DNA from: an uncultured Collinsella sp.
Lineage (GTDB): Bacteria; Actinomycetota; Coriobacteriia; Coriobacteriales; Coriobacteriaceae
DNA length: 32,063 nucleotides
Reading direction: 5' to 3'
Assembly: GCA_900556605.1 (NCBI GenBank)
Contig: USPC01000009.1
Coordinates: 1 to 32,063, forward strand
The position numbers and the translations under genes were made by a program. Shown here piece after piece: positions 18,239 through 25,796 of this stretch (positions are counted from its first letter, which is position 1; each line of letters begins with the position of its first letter). The notes under the pieces are model-generated. The model was not told the DNA's origin. It made no database searches and was given only the letters and a program-made list of their open reading frames with translations.

Positions 18239-19771
18239 CTAGATGTTGAGCGTGTGATAGTTCACGCTCGCACCCGGAGCGTCAATGGTCACGCCATAGG
18301 CCTCGGGATAGATGCGCGTCGAGAATACGAGCGAGCCATCGTTCACAAACACCTCGACCGACGAGGCATCGCCGACAATGCGAACGTTACGAACCTCGTC
18401 GACGGGCTCCCAGCGCACGGTACGCCCGCAGCCGGCAGAAGCGCGACTCTCATCGGTAAATCGCATCTCAAAGCGCGCGGGCAGTTCGCCCTCGGCGGGC
18501 ATAAACGCCAGCTTCAGCTCGCCATCAACGATCGCGGTAAACGCGCCGTCGACACCGTCGACAACAACGTCAAAACAGGTATCGTCGGCAACCTCCAACG
18601 AGCCCTCCCCCACACGCACCGAGGCATAATGGTGCTCAATCTCGCGCGCCGGCTGCTGCAGCACCACGCCGCCGGCACCGGCTGTAAGCTCGCGCGGCAC
18701 CGTCATGCAGTGCTGCCAGCCGCACACCACGGTGGGCGCGTTGCCATAGGTCGGCTCATCGGGCATGCCCATCCAGCCGATCAAAATGTGGCGACCGTCC
18801 TCGGACGTAAACTCCTGCGGAGCATAGAAGTCAAAACCGGCGTCCCACAGGCGGAACTCGCCCAGCTCATAGGCACCGTCACCACCGGTGATGTCACCCG
18901 TTACAGGCAAGTAGCCAGCGGCATACACATTACCGCGGTCCCAACGACCGCCCTCGAGCCCCTGGGGCGAGAAGGACAGCCATTTCGCCGGTACACCGCC
19001 ATCCGTCTCAATCTCCAGATACCCCGGGCATTCCCACATAAACCCAAAACGCTCGGGCGTAGACACACGGCTCTCGAGCTCCCAGCTCAGCATATCGGCC
19101 GAGCCGTACACCAAGATCTCGCCCACATCACGACCGGCGCCCTCGCCATGCATGGCGCAAAAACGGCTCTCGACATGCGGCCCGTCCACGCGACGACGCG
19201 CGCCCAGCACCATGTGGTAACGCCCATCATCATCGCGCCACACCTTGGGGTCACGCACGTGGCAGGTCAAATCCTCGGGATAATCCTCGGAAGCCAGCAC
19301 CACGCGCTTTTGGCTAAACGTCTGTCCATCGGCGCTCTCGACATACACGGTATCGGCGCGACGGCCGGAGTTGACATAGTCAAAGACGCCGTCCGCATCG
19401 GGGAGCTTAACGTTGCCGGTATAGAGCACGCGAATGCGACCGTCCTCGACCAAAGCCGAGCCCGAGTACACGCCATGGCAGTCGAACGGCTCGTCGGGAA
19501 GCAGCGGCGCTCCAACATATTCCCAGTTCATAAGGTCGCGGCTTATGGCATGGCCCCACATCTTGACGCCGCCCTCAACATCAAACGGAGCATATTGAAA
19601 ATAAGCGTGGAACACGCCGCCCGCCTGGCAAAGACCGTTGGGGTCGTTGAGCCAACCCGCCGGCGGCATAATGTGGAAGTGCTGGCCATACGCGCCATGA
19701 CCGCACTCAGAGGCGGCAGCGTCAACAGCGGCAACCAGCTTTGCAAGGTCGCGACCAAGTGCATTAGACAT
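18239..19771 (-). CDS. scrB: GH32 sucrose-6-phosphate hydrolase (beta-fructofuranosidase)
   Basis: Cleaves sucrose 6-phosphate, or free sucrose or fructooligosaccharides, into glucose(-6-P) and fructose in the cytoplasm; no signal peptide is seen. The GH32 motif WLNDPNG carries the nucleophile Asp43. The RDPK motif (stabiliser Asp) is near residue 172, and WECPGYLEI gives the acid/base Glu near residue 245. The C-terminal beta-sandwich ends with the usual VFVNDGSLVFSTRIYP. The length of 510 aa is normal. The ATG follows AGGACTTTGAT. It is downstream of the sucrose PTS gene in the same direction, so both are probably under the LacI-type repressor at 21464-22444. The PTS gene carries a stop mutation, which may leave this enzyme without phosphorylated substrate. 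Confidence 0.94.
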   Translation of the reverse strand: MSNALGRDLAKLVAAVDAAASECGHGAYGQHFHIMPPAGWLNDPNGLCQAGGVFHAYFQYAPFDVEGGVKMWGHAISRDLMNWEYVGAPLLPDEPFDCHGVYSGSALVEDGRIRVLYTGNVKLPDADGVFDYVNSGRRADTVYVESADGQTFSQKRVVLASEDYPEDLTCHVRDPKVWRDDDGRYHMVLGARRRVDGPHVESRFCAMHGEGAGRDVGEILVYGSADMLSWELESRVSTPERFGFMWECPGYLEIETDGGVPAKWLSFSPQGLEGGRWDRGNVYAAGYLPVTGDITGGDGAYELGEFRLWDAGFDFYAPQEFTSEDGRHILIGWMGMPDEPTYGNAPTVVCGWQHCMTVPRELTAGAGGVVLQQPAREIEHHYASVRVGEGSLEVADDTCFDVVVDGVDGAFTAIVDGELKLAFMPAEGELPARFEMRFTDESRASAGCGRTVRWEPVDEVRNVRIVGDASSVEVFVNDGSLVFSTRIYPEAYGVTIDAPGASVNYHTLNI

Positions 19772-19833
19772 ATCAAAGTCCTAACGGATCGAAAGTAACA
19801 AGGCACCAGAGATCGGTACCAGATACGGGAAAC

Positions 19834-19858
19834 GCCCGCGAGCATACAGCCCGCGGGC
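19834..19858 (-). other. Intercistronic hairpin between scrA and scrB
   Basis: GCCCGCG at 19834-19840 pairs with CGCGGGC at 19852-19858 in the ~107-bp space between the PTS gene and the hydrolase gene. On the minus strand only GTTTCC follows, so it is more likely an mRNA-stability or partial-termination element than a full terminator. Confidence 0.4.
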
Positions 19859-19878
19859 ATCCCCTCAATCAAAAGCTC

Positions 19879-21279
19879 TTAGGCCTGCTCGGAAGCCTTG
19901 GGCTCGTCCTTGTACAGGACAAACGAGATGGCAAAGGACACGACCGCGGCAACCGCAAACATGATCGCGTACTGCACGGGCTGGGCCAGGCACAGCAGGA
20001 TACCGAAGATACCCGTAACACCCGTGCCGGAGGCAGCCAGCGAAGTGAGCGCGCAGACCAGGGCACCGCAACCGCCGCCGATGCAGCCGGCGATGAAGGG
20101 CTTAAAGAAGCGCAGGTTCACACCAAAGATGGCAGGCTCGGTAATGCCCATGAAGGCGGACAGGGCCGAAGGAAGCGCCAGACCCTTGATCTTGGCATCG
20201 CGGGTCTTAAAGGCAACGGCGAGCGCGGCACCACCCTGGGCGATGTTGGCAGCGCTGGCGATGGGCAGCCAATAGGTCACACCGTACTGAGCGAGCTGGC
20301 CCAGATCGATGGCGGTGTACATCTGGTGGATACCGGTAACGACCGTGGGGGCATAGAACAGGCCGACGATAAAGGAACCGATGCCAAAGGGCAGGGTGAG
20401 CAGGGCCTGAATCAGACCGAGAATGGCGTTCTCGGCCCACACGAAGATGGGGCCGACGGCAACGAGGGTCACGAGCACGGTCACGAACACCGAGACGAGC
20501 GGGGTCACAAAGAGGTCGAACATCTCGGGAACGATCTTGTGCAGGCGCTTCTCGAGGAAGGCCAGAATAGCGCAGGCGATGACGATGGGGATAACGTGGC
20601 CTTGATAACCGACCCACTCAAAGCTGTACACACCGGGGATGACGTTGACCATGGTCTGCACGCCCTCGGAGGCAACCGTGTAGGCGCTCTGTAGCGAGGA
20701 GTTGATGAACGCACCACCGACAACGGCGCCCAGATACGGGTTGGCGCCAAAGGCCTTAGCGGCGGAGTAACCGATCAGGATCTGCAGAATGCCAAAGGAC
20801 GTGCCCGAGACCAGGTCGGCAATCTTGTAGATAAAGTTATTGGTGTCGAGCGCGATAAAGCCGTTGGAGGCCATAAAGTTGAGGGCGCTCATAATGCCCA
20901 GCAGCAGACCCGAGGCCACGATGGCAGGGATGATGGGGACAAAGACGTCGCCGAGCACCTTAATGGCGCGCATAAAGATGTTCTGCTGCTGCGCCGCGGC
21001 CTCCTTGACCTCGGCCTTGGTGGCGGCCTCGACGCCACTGAGCGCGATGAACTCCTCGTAGACCTTATTGACGGCGCCAGTGCCAAAAATAATCTGGAGC
21101 TAGCCCTGGGCTTCAAAGACGCCCTTAGCGCCGTCGATATTCTCGAGGGCCTCCTTGTCAACCTTCGCGTTATCGGCAATCACCAGGCGCAGACGCGTGG
21201 CGCAGTGTGCGGCCGAAACAACGTTGCCGGCGCCACCGATGTTGTCGAGCACCTCTTGGGCTGATTTGCGGTAGTCCAT
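19879..21279 (-). pseudogene. scrA: Sucrose PTS EIIBC gene interrupted by an amber codon
   Basis: The family enzyme takes up and phosphorylates sucrose at the membrane. From the ATG at 21279 (preceded by AAAGGGAAG), the EIIB domain has its phosphocysteine at Cys26 (AAHCATRLRL). Codon 60 at 21100-21102 is TAG, between EAQG and LQIIFGTGAV, where a Gln (CAG) would be expected. The same frame then stays open to the TAA at 19879 and encodes a complete EIIC (multiple membrane segments, GITEPAIFGVNLRFFKPF). Without the stop it would encode a normal 466-aa ScrA. The linker and last part of EIIB lie after the stop. An internal ATG at 20973 could at most restart an EIIC alone. Read-through or a sequencing error are the alternatives. 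Confidence 0.88.
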
Positions 21280-21335
21280 GACTTCCCTTTCCTCCAACGG
21301 GTGCATGCGCACCCGACTACCTTTGACACTTACAC

Positions 21336-21349
21336 TGTAATCGTTTTCA
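21336..21349 (-). promoter_or_regulatory. LacI-family/cre-type operator, proximal copy
   Basis: The minus strand reads TGAAAACGATTACA, matching the LacI/CcpA-type consensus TGNAANCGNTNNCA at every fixed position. It lies 57 bp before the scrA start and is identical to the copy at 21362-21375. The adjacent gene at 21464-22444 encodes a LacI-type regulator and is the likely binder. Confidence 0.75.
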
Positions 21350-21361
21350 GTTTCATATGTC

Positions 21362-21375
21362 TGTAATCGTTTTCA
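21362..21375 (-). promoter_or_regulatory. LacI-family/cre-type operator, distal copy
   Basis: Second exact copy of TGAAAACGATTACA, 26 bp from the first in the same orientation. The spacing is about two and a half helical turns. Both sit in the scrA promoter region between scrA and the repressor gene, which points the same way. Confidence 0.75.
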
Positions 21376-21463
21376 TAGTAGGGTGAACGGTAGGAGAAAG
21401 CCGGCGAATGGTAGTTTTACCGCAAAAACAGGGGCCTCAAAGGCAGGCAGACATGCCCAAAGC

Positions 21464-22444
21464 CTAGACATTCATAAGTTGATGGCCGAGTTTGAGCGTC
21501 TTGAGACCGCTCTCCCCCTCCACGCCATCGAGCGTGTTGAGCAACATATTGGTCGCCTCGACGCCACTGGTCAGGTAGCCATAATGCACGGTGGGAATGC
21601 CGCCCGTCAGCGCGCGCAAAAACGCGTTGTCGCCAAAACCGCTCACGCGGTGAATACCCTCGCCCATGCCGCGAACCTCATCGATGGCACGCAGCGCGCC
21701 CGCCGCCATGGTGTCGGTCGCGCACGCGATAAACGAAACATCGGGGTCGACGGAAAGCAGTTCACGCGCCGCACCATAGCCCGAGTCGAGCGTAAACGAG
21801 CCCAGGCGAATCAAGGCGGCATCGAGCGGGTTGCCCGCGGCGCGCAAGCCGGCCTCAAAACCGCGACGGCGGTCATAACCGGCCGCGCGGTCCTCTTCGG
21901 TAACTCCAATATAGGCAATCTTGCCGTCCACGCGACCCGCAAGCGCATGGCCCAGCTCAAAGGCGGCCTCGTAATCGTCGTGATAGACGCACGCCGCGCC
22001 CTCAACATTCTGACCGATCAGCACGATGGGCACACGGCACGATTCAATCGCCCGACGGTGCTCGTCGGTAATCATGGTTGCTACCAGCACAATGCCATCG
22101 ACCGGGTGGTTTTGGAATAAATCGAGGTATTCGAGCTCGCGATCGGGGGCATTGTCGGTATTGGCAAGCAACATCTGGTAGCCACGACGACCGAGCACCT
22201 GGCCAATGCCGGCGGTAATGCGGCTTACGGATTCCGAGTTGATTTTAGGCACGATGACGCCGATGAGCTTGGTGGAGCCGGTGCGCAGCGCGCGAGCCTG
22301 GCTGGACCGCACGTATCCGGTCAGCTCAATCGCTTGCTTAATGCGCTCGGCCTTATCCGCCGAGATATATCCACCGTTGAGGTAGCGCGAGACGGCGGCG
22401 CTCGAAACGCCCGCCAGCTCGGCCACATCTTTCATCTTTACCAC
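21464..22444 (-). CDS. LacI-family transcriptional repressor of the sucrose locus
   Basis: The N-terminal LacI helix-turn-helix is complete (MKDVAELAGVSSAAVSRYLN, then the hinge region GYVRSSQARALRTGSTKLIGVIVP). The periplasmic-binding-protein-like effector domain follows, with IVLVATMI, VVLIGQ, CATDTMAAGALRAI and VSGFGDN. The length of about 326 aa is normal. The frame opens at 22477, but AGGGG lies 5 bp before a GTG at 22444, which is preferred; an ATG at 22435 is also possible. It is upstream of scrA-scrB on the same strand, with two operator-like sites in between, so it is probably the sucrose (ScrR-like) repressor. The effector could be sucrose, sucrose-6-P or fructose; the sequence does not decide. 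Confidence 0.9.
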   Translation of the reverse strand: MVKMKDVAELAGVSSAAVSRYLNGGYISADKAERIKQAIELTGYVRSSQARALRTGSTKLIGVIVPKINSESVSRITAGIGQVLGRRGYQMLLANTDNAPDRELEYLDLFQNHPVDGIVLVATMITDEHRRAIESCRVPIVLIGQNVEGAACVYHDDYEAAFELGHALAGRVDGKIAYIGVTEEDRAAGYDRRRGFEAGLRAAGNPLDAALIRLGSFTLDSGYGAARELLSVDPDVSFIACATDTMAAGALRAIDEVRGMGEGIHRVSGFGDNAFLRALTGGIPTVHYGYLTSGVEATNMLLNTLDGVEGESGLKTLKLGHQLMNV

Positions 22445-22550
22445 GAGCACCCCTGACAACGAATTCACAAGCACCATGATAGCTGCCTTGCCAGCAAATT
22501 GAGTAAATAGAATTCCTGGTCGAGCAGATGCCCGCGCAGCGTCGAGCGGT

Positions 22551-22572
22551 CCGGCGTTTATTAAAACGCCGG
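22551..22572 (-). other. Hairpin at the 3' end of the Pel-type operon
   Basis: CCGGCGTTT at 22551-22559 pairs with AAACGCCGG at 22564-22572 around a 4-nt loop, 8 bp after the DUF4956 stop. No T-tract follows on the minus strand, so it is either a Rho-type 3' end or a stability element. The rest of 22445-22579 holds no gene; it should contain the repressor's promoter, which I could not identify. Confidence 0.5.
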
Positions 22573-22579
22573 AACCAAG

Positions 22580-23245
22580 TTATCCGTGGTATTCGCCGTT
22601 GTATTGGATGAGCGTCAGGTCCTCCACGCCGTCGAGCGCACGGATGGCGTCGGCATAGGGCATGTCCACGCCGTCCGAGAACACCTCGACGGCCATCTCC
22701 ACCTTGTCGCCGCGCATGGTCTTAGACTTAACGGTGAACTTGGTGCGGCCAAAGGCACGCACAATGTCGTCGCCCGTGGTCTGACCCGTATAGTGGATAA
22801 CCATCATGTACACGCGCGCCTTGTCCTGGTGCGTAGCGAAGCCGGCGATCATCACGACGATCACCACTGCCGCAAGCCCTACGAGCGCGTACATGCCGGC
22901 GCCCGCTGTGATACCCGTGGTAATGGACCAAAACAGATACAACAGGTCGAGCGGATCCTTAACCGCCGTTCGGTAACGGACGATAGACAGAGCACCGACC
23001 ATACCGAGCGAGATGACCACGTTGGTCGAGATCGCGAGCGTCACCATGCAGGTGAGCACGCACATGCCCACAAGCGTCACGGCAAAGCTGCGCGAGTACA
23101 CCACGCCGGTAAAAAAGCGCTTGTACACGTAGTAGATCAGGATGCCCATGGCGAGCGCCACGAGCAGCGACAGGCCGATCTTGGCAGGGTCGACCTGGCC
23201 AAACGCCTCCAAGACGGAGTTCTTAAAAAAGTCCCTGGTGCTCAT
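22580..23245 (-). CDS. DUF4956 membrane protein
   Basis: A 221-aa protein with four likely membrane segments (about residues 22-42, 52-74, 76-94 and 103-131). It has the family's conserved core GALSIVRYRTAVKDPLDLLYLFWSI and a soluble C-terminal domain of about 85 residues. The biochemical function is not established. In many bacteria DUF4956 genes sit next to VTC-domain and CotH genes, as here. It starts 3 bp after the vtc stop and is the last gene of the Pel-type operon. A role as membrane partner of the VTC-like protein, in polyphosphate or polymer handling, is inferred from context only. Confidence 0.9.
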   Translation of the reverse strand: MSTRDFFKNSVLEAFGQVDPAKIGLSLLVALAMGILIYYVYKRFFTGVVYSRSFAVTLVGMCVLTCMVTLAISTNVVISLGMVGALSIVRYRTAVKDPLDLLYLFWSITTGITAGAGMYALVGLAAVVIVVMIAGFATHQDKARVYMMVIHYTGQTTGDDIVRAFGRTKFTVKSKTMRGDKVEMAVEVFSDGVDMPYADAIRALDGVEDLTLIQYNGEYHG

Positions 23246-23248
23246 GGT

Positions 23249-24040
23249 CTAAATATCCCCTCGGTTCTCAAAATCCGATTCCCAGTAATTAAAACCGCGC
23301 AGGTAGGCGGTCTTTTCGTAACACAGGCAGTACTTGGAAACCGCCGTGAGCTCGGCCGCACCCGGCGGCACCAAATCGCGCACCAGCTGCGGGCAAAACT
23401 CGGTAAACTTGACCTCCATCACTAGTTTGCCGGGCTCCAAGACCGGCAGCGCGGGCAAGGTCGCATCAAAGATATCGAAGCTTCCCACCGCGGCGCGCAC
23501 GTTCATGTCAAACGTAACGCGCACGGTGCCCTCGTCCATCACCCACGGCTCGCGCTCGTAGTCCACGATGGTGCGCGGGCGCATCATGTTGCAGATGCAC
23601 TCGATATAGAACTCACGGCAGAGCTGATGCGGGCTGCGCAGCAAAAAGTCATAGTCGCCGGCGAGGACCTGCTCAAACTCGTCGCGGGTGAGCGGCGCAT
23701 CCTCCTTGTAGATCCAGCTGCCGTACTTCTTTTTACGCTCGAGCTTAATCACCTTGTCGCTGCCGTTATAGATGCGCACGCGATACTTTTTGCGCATCAG
23801 GATACCGGCGTCTTTTTCCTCGTAGGCCGAGTTGCAGTAGTCGTCAAAATACAGGCTGCGGATGGTGTAACCGCCCGCCCGCGCATGCTTGTCCAGCTTA
23901 AAGACCGGCGACATGCGACAGGCAAGCGCGGCGTGCTCGCCCTCGTTAATGAGGTACTTGAGCTCGTGGCGGTAGCGCTCCTGCGTGGTTCGCGCGGGCG
24001 GAGCCGCCAGACGCTCAAGCAGCGCGCTAGCCCTCCTCAT
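23249..24040 (-). CDS. VTC-domain (polyphosphate polymerase-like) protein
   Basis: Belongs to the VTC/triphosphate-tunnel family, whose yeast member Vtc4 makes polyphosphate from ATP. The tunnel-lining basic and acidic residues are visible in order: RYRHELKYLI near residue 22, IRSLYFDD, MRKKYRVRIYNG, VIKLERKKK, IVDYEREPW, KLVMEVKF and SKYCLCY. There is no SPX domain and no membrane segment. The frame opens at 24067, but GGAGG lies 6 bp before the ATG at 24040, giving 263 aa. The start overlaps the end of cotH by 14 bp and DUF4956 follows after 3 bp. Whether it makes polyphosphate or transfers phosphate to the polymer is not known. Confidence 0.92.
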   Translation of the reverse strand: MRRASALLERLAAPPARTTQERYRHELKYLINEGEHAALACRMSPVFKLDKHARAGGYTIRSLYFDDYCNSAYEEKDAGILMRKKYRVRIYNGSDKVIKLERKKKYGSWIYKEDAPLTRDEFEQVLAGDYDFLLRSPHQLCREFYIECICNMMRPRTIVDYEREPWVMDEGTVRVTFDMNVRAAVGSFDIFDATLPALPVLEPGKLVMEVKFTEFCPQLVRDLVPPGAAELTAVSKYCLCYEKTAYLRGFNYWESDFENRGDI

Positions 24041-25796
24041 ACGTGTCCTCCACGACCTTGCCGCCATCTTGCACGTAGAAGCACTTCATGCCGTACTGCT
24101 TGCCGTCGTCGGTCACGTAATAGTCAAACGCATCTTGCGTATAGCCGTCGGAGTTGGTGGCGCGCACACGCACAAAATATTGGCCGGCATCAGGTGCATC
24201 GCACGTTACCTCGGGCAGCAGCACGTCCTCGGCCTTAAAGACCACGTCGCTTATGGCATAGTCGCGCGCAAGCTCCACGGTATAGCGAATGTCGCGCGCC
24301 TTAAAGTCGTAGGACGCATCCCAGTTGATGCGCAGCTTACCGTTATCGATCTGCGGCACGCCAATGTAGAACGGCATGGGCTTTTTATAGCTCTCGCGAA
24401 AGCTCTTATAGTTCTCCTCGATCTCGGAGGGAATCGCCGCGGCGATCTGCTCGTATTGGTCCTTGGTGACAGGCAGATTGTCGATATCGGGCGAAGCAAA
24501 GACCAGGGATTCAGTCACCTCGCGGTAGTGTTTGATCATCTTGGTCAGGCGTGCCTCGGTCAAATACGAGCGCAAGTCCTTGACGGCACAGTCGAGTTCG
24601 CTGCGGAACGACTTGCTGCGCAATGCGCGGTTAAACAGCACGTTGCCCCAGTAGTTGCTTGCACCGCGCTCCCAGCTCGCGTAGTCCGAAAACCCGGCAA
24701 GAGAAAGCCCCAGCTTACGCATCATGCCGTCGTTATCCCAATCCAGGATATACCAGACCTTGGAGTTAAGCGGGCTGTACAGATAACAGTTACGGTTCTG
24801 CGTATCGCAGTTGCCCGTAAGGATCTGAAACGCCATCCAATAAACCAGATTCTCGGAATCAAAGTAGGTATCGAACACATCATCGATCTTTTGCGATTCG
24901 TCGTTGAGCGCATCGAGCATCTCGATGAGCTTGGTGTGGTCCGAATCGCCCTTAATCTCGAGCATGCCCTCAAATTTAGCCTGGTTGTAGTCGGGATCGT
25001 CGGCGAGCTTAATGATGTCCTCGTAGCGATGGAAATCGAAGCTGTTCACCTTATACAGATGCCCGTTCTTATCCAAGCCGTGCGCCTTAAGCGCCGTCTT
25101 ATTGAGCTGCTCCACCTGCGTAAACAGGCCGTAGTCCTCAAAGGTGTCGTTGGACTTTTCGGTCTGGTCGCACACCCACAGATGCACAAACTGCGTACGT
25201 AGGCCCATCATCTGGGGAATCCCACGGATAAGGTCGTAGGCCATCTTGTTGCGAAAACGCATACCCTCGCCCATGTGCTTGTTGAGCGCAATCGCGCGCT
25301 GTTGGCGCCAGGTACCCTTGCCCTTTTTGAGCTCCACCTTGTAATTCTTTTGCGAGTTCATGCTCGACGTCTGGCCGCGCACCTGCACGGTAGCATTGGG
25401 CGCTTCCTCGCCATAGCCAACCTCGCCGGCCTCCGGGCCCTCTTCGTCGCCCGGCTGCAACAGGCCCATAACCTGATAGCGCGTCACGCCCATGTCGGCA
25501 TAGTCATACACCGAGTACGTGTTGATCTCGGCCCAGCTGTGGTCGGTGTTCTCGGAGCTGTTGCCGCGCGAGACCGTCAGGTACATGGTCACAATGCCCG
25601 AGTCGTCGTAGACCTCGTAGAGCTCGTCCTTGTCGCGCAGGTGTTTGGCCTTATTCGAGGCCTCAGCCTTTTTAATCTTGTCCTGCTTTTTGACCTTTTT
25701 AGTCGAGGATTCGTCCTGAGACGAACAGCCCGAAAGCAACAGCGCGCCGGCAGCCGCCTCGATCAGGCAGCGGCGAGACATCAACTTATCGATCAT
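24027..25796 (-). CDS. CotH-kinase-like lipoprotein with C-terminal Fn3-like domain
   Basis: A 589-aa protein with a lipoprotein signal (MSRRCLIEAAAGALLLSGC, lipid Cys at residue 24), a charged linker rich in Lys and Ser, and a CotH domain. Motifs are ATVQVRGQTSSMNSQKNYKVEL in the N-lobe, FEDYGLFTQVEQLNK, and YILDWDNDGMM, the acidic metal-binding segment. CotH family members are atypical kinases that phosphorylate coat proteins in spore formers. The last ~110 residues (LRINWDASYDFKARDIRYTVELARD...) resemble an Fn3-type sandwich. The frame extends to 25952, but GGGGAGG precedes the ATG at 25796, which also gives the signal peptide. It overlaps pelG by 11 bp. It is probably anchored outside the membrane; its substrate is unknown. 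Confidence 0.9.
   Translation of the reverse strand: MIDKLMSRRCLIEAAAGALLLSGCSSQDESSTKKVKKQDKIKKAEASNKAKHLRDKDELYEVYDDSGIVTMYLTVSRGNSSENTDHSWAEINTYSVYDYADMGVTRYQVMGLLQPGDEEGPEAGEVGYGEEAPNATVQVRGQTSSMNSQKNYKVELKKGKGTWRQQRAIALNKHMGEGMRFRNKMAYDLIRGIPQMMGLRTQFVHLWVCDQTEKSNDTFEDYGLFTQVEQLNKTALKAHGLDKNGHLYKVNSFDFHRYEDIIKLADDPDYNQAKFEGMLEIKGDSDHTKLIEMLDALNDESQKIDDVFDTYFDSENLVYWMAFQILTGNCDTQNRNCYLYSPLNSKVWYILDWDNDGMMRKLGLSLAGFSDYASWERGASNYWGNVLFNRALRSKSFRSELDCAVKDLRSYLTEARLTKMIKHYREVTESLVFASPDIDNLPVTKDQYEQIAAAIPSEIEENYKSFRESYKKPMPFYIGVPQIDNGKLRINWDASYDFKARDIRYTVELARDYAISDVVFKAEDVLLPEVTCDAPDAGQYFVRVRATNSDGYTQDAFDYYVTDDGKQYGMKCFYVQDGGKVVEDTYEEG

Noticed and set aside
19879..20973. EIIC as a normal stand-alone permease gene
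   Set aside because: The internal ATG at 20973 has no convincing ribosome-binding site, and the codons between the TAG and this ATG encode the normal end of EIIB and linker, so an interrupted EIIBC explains the sequence better.
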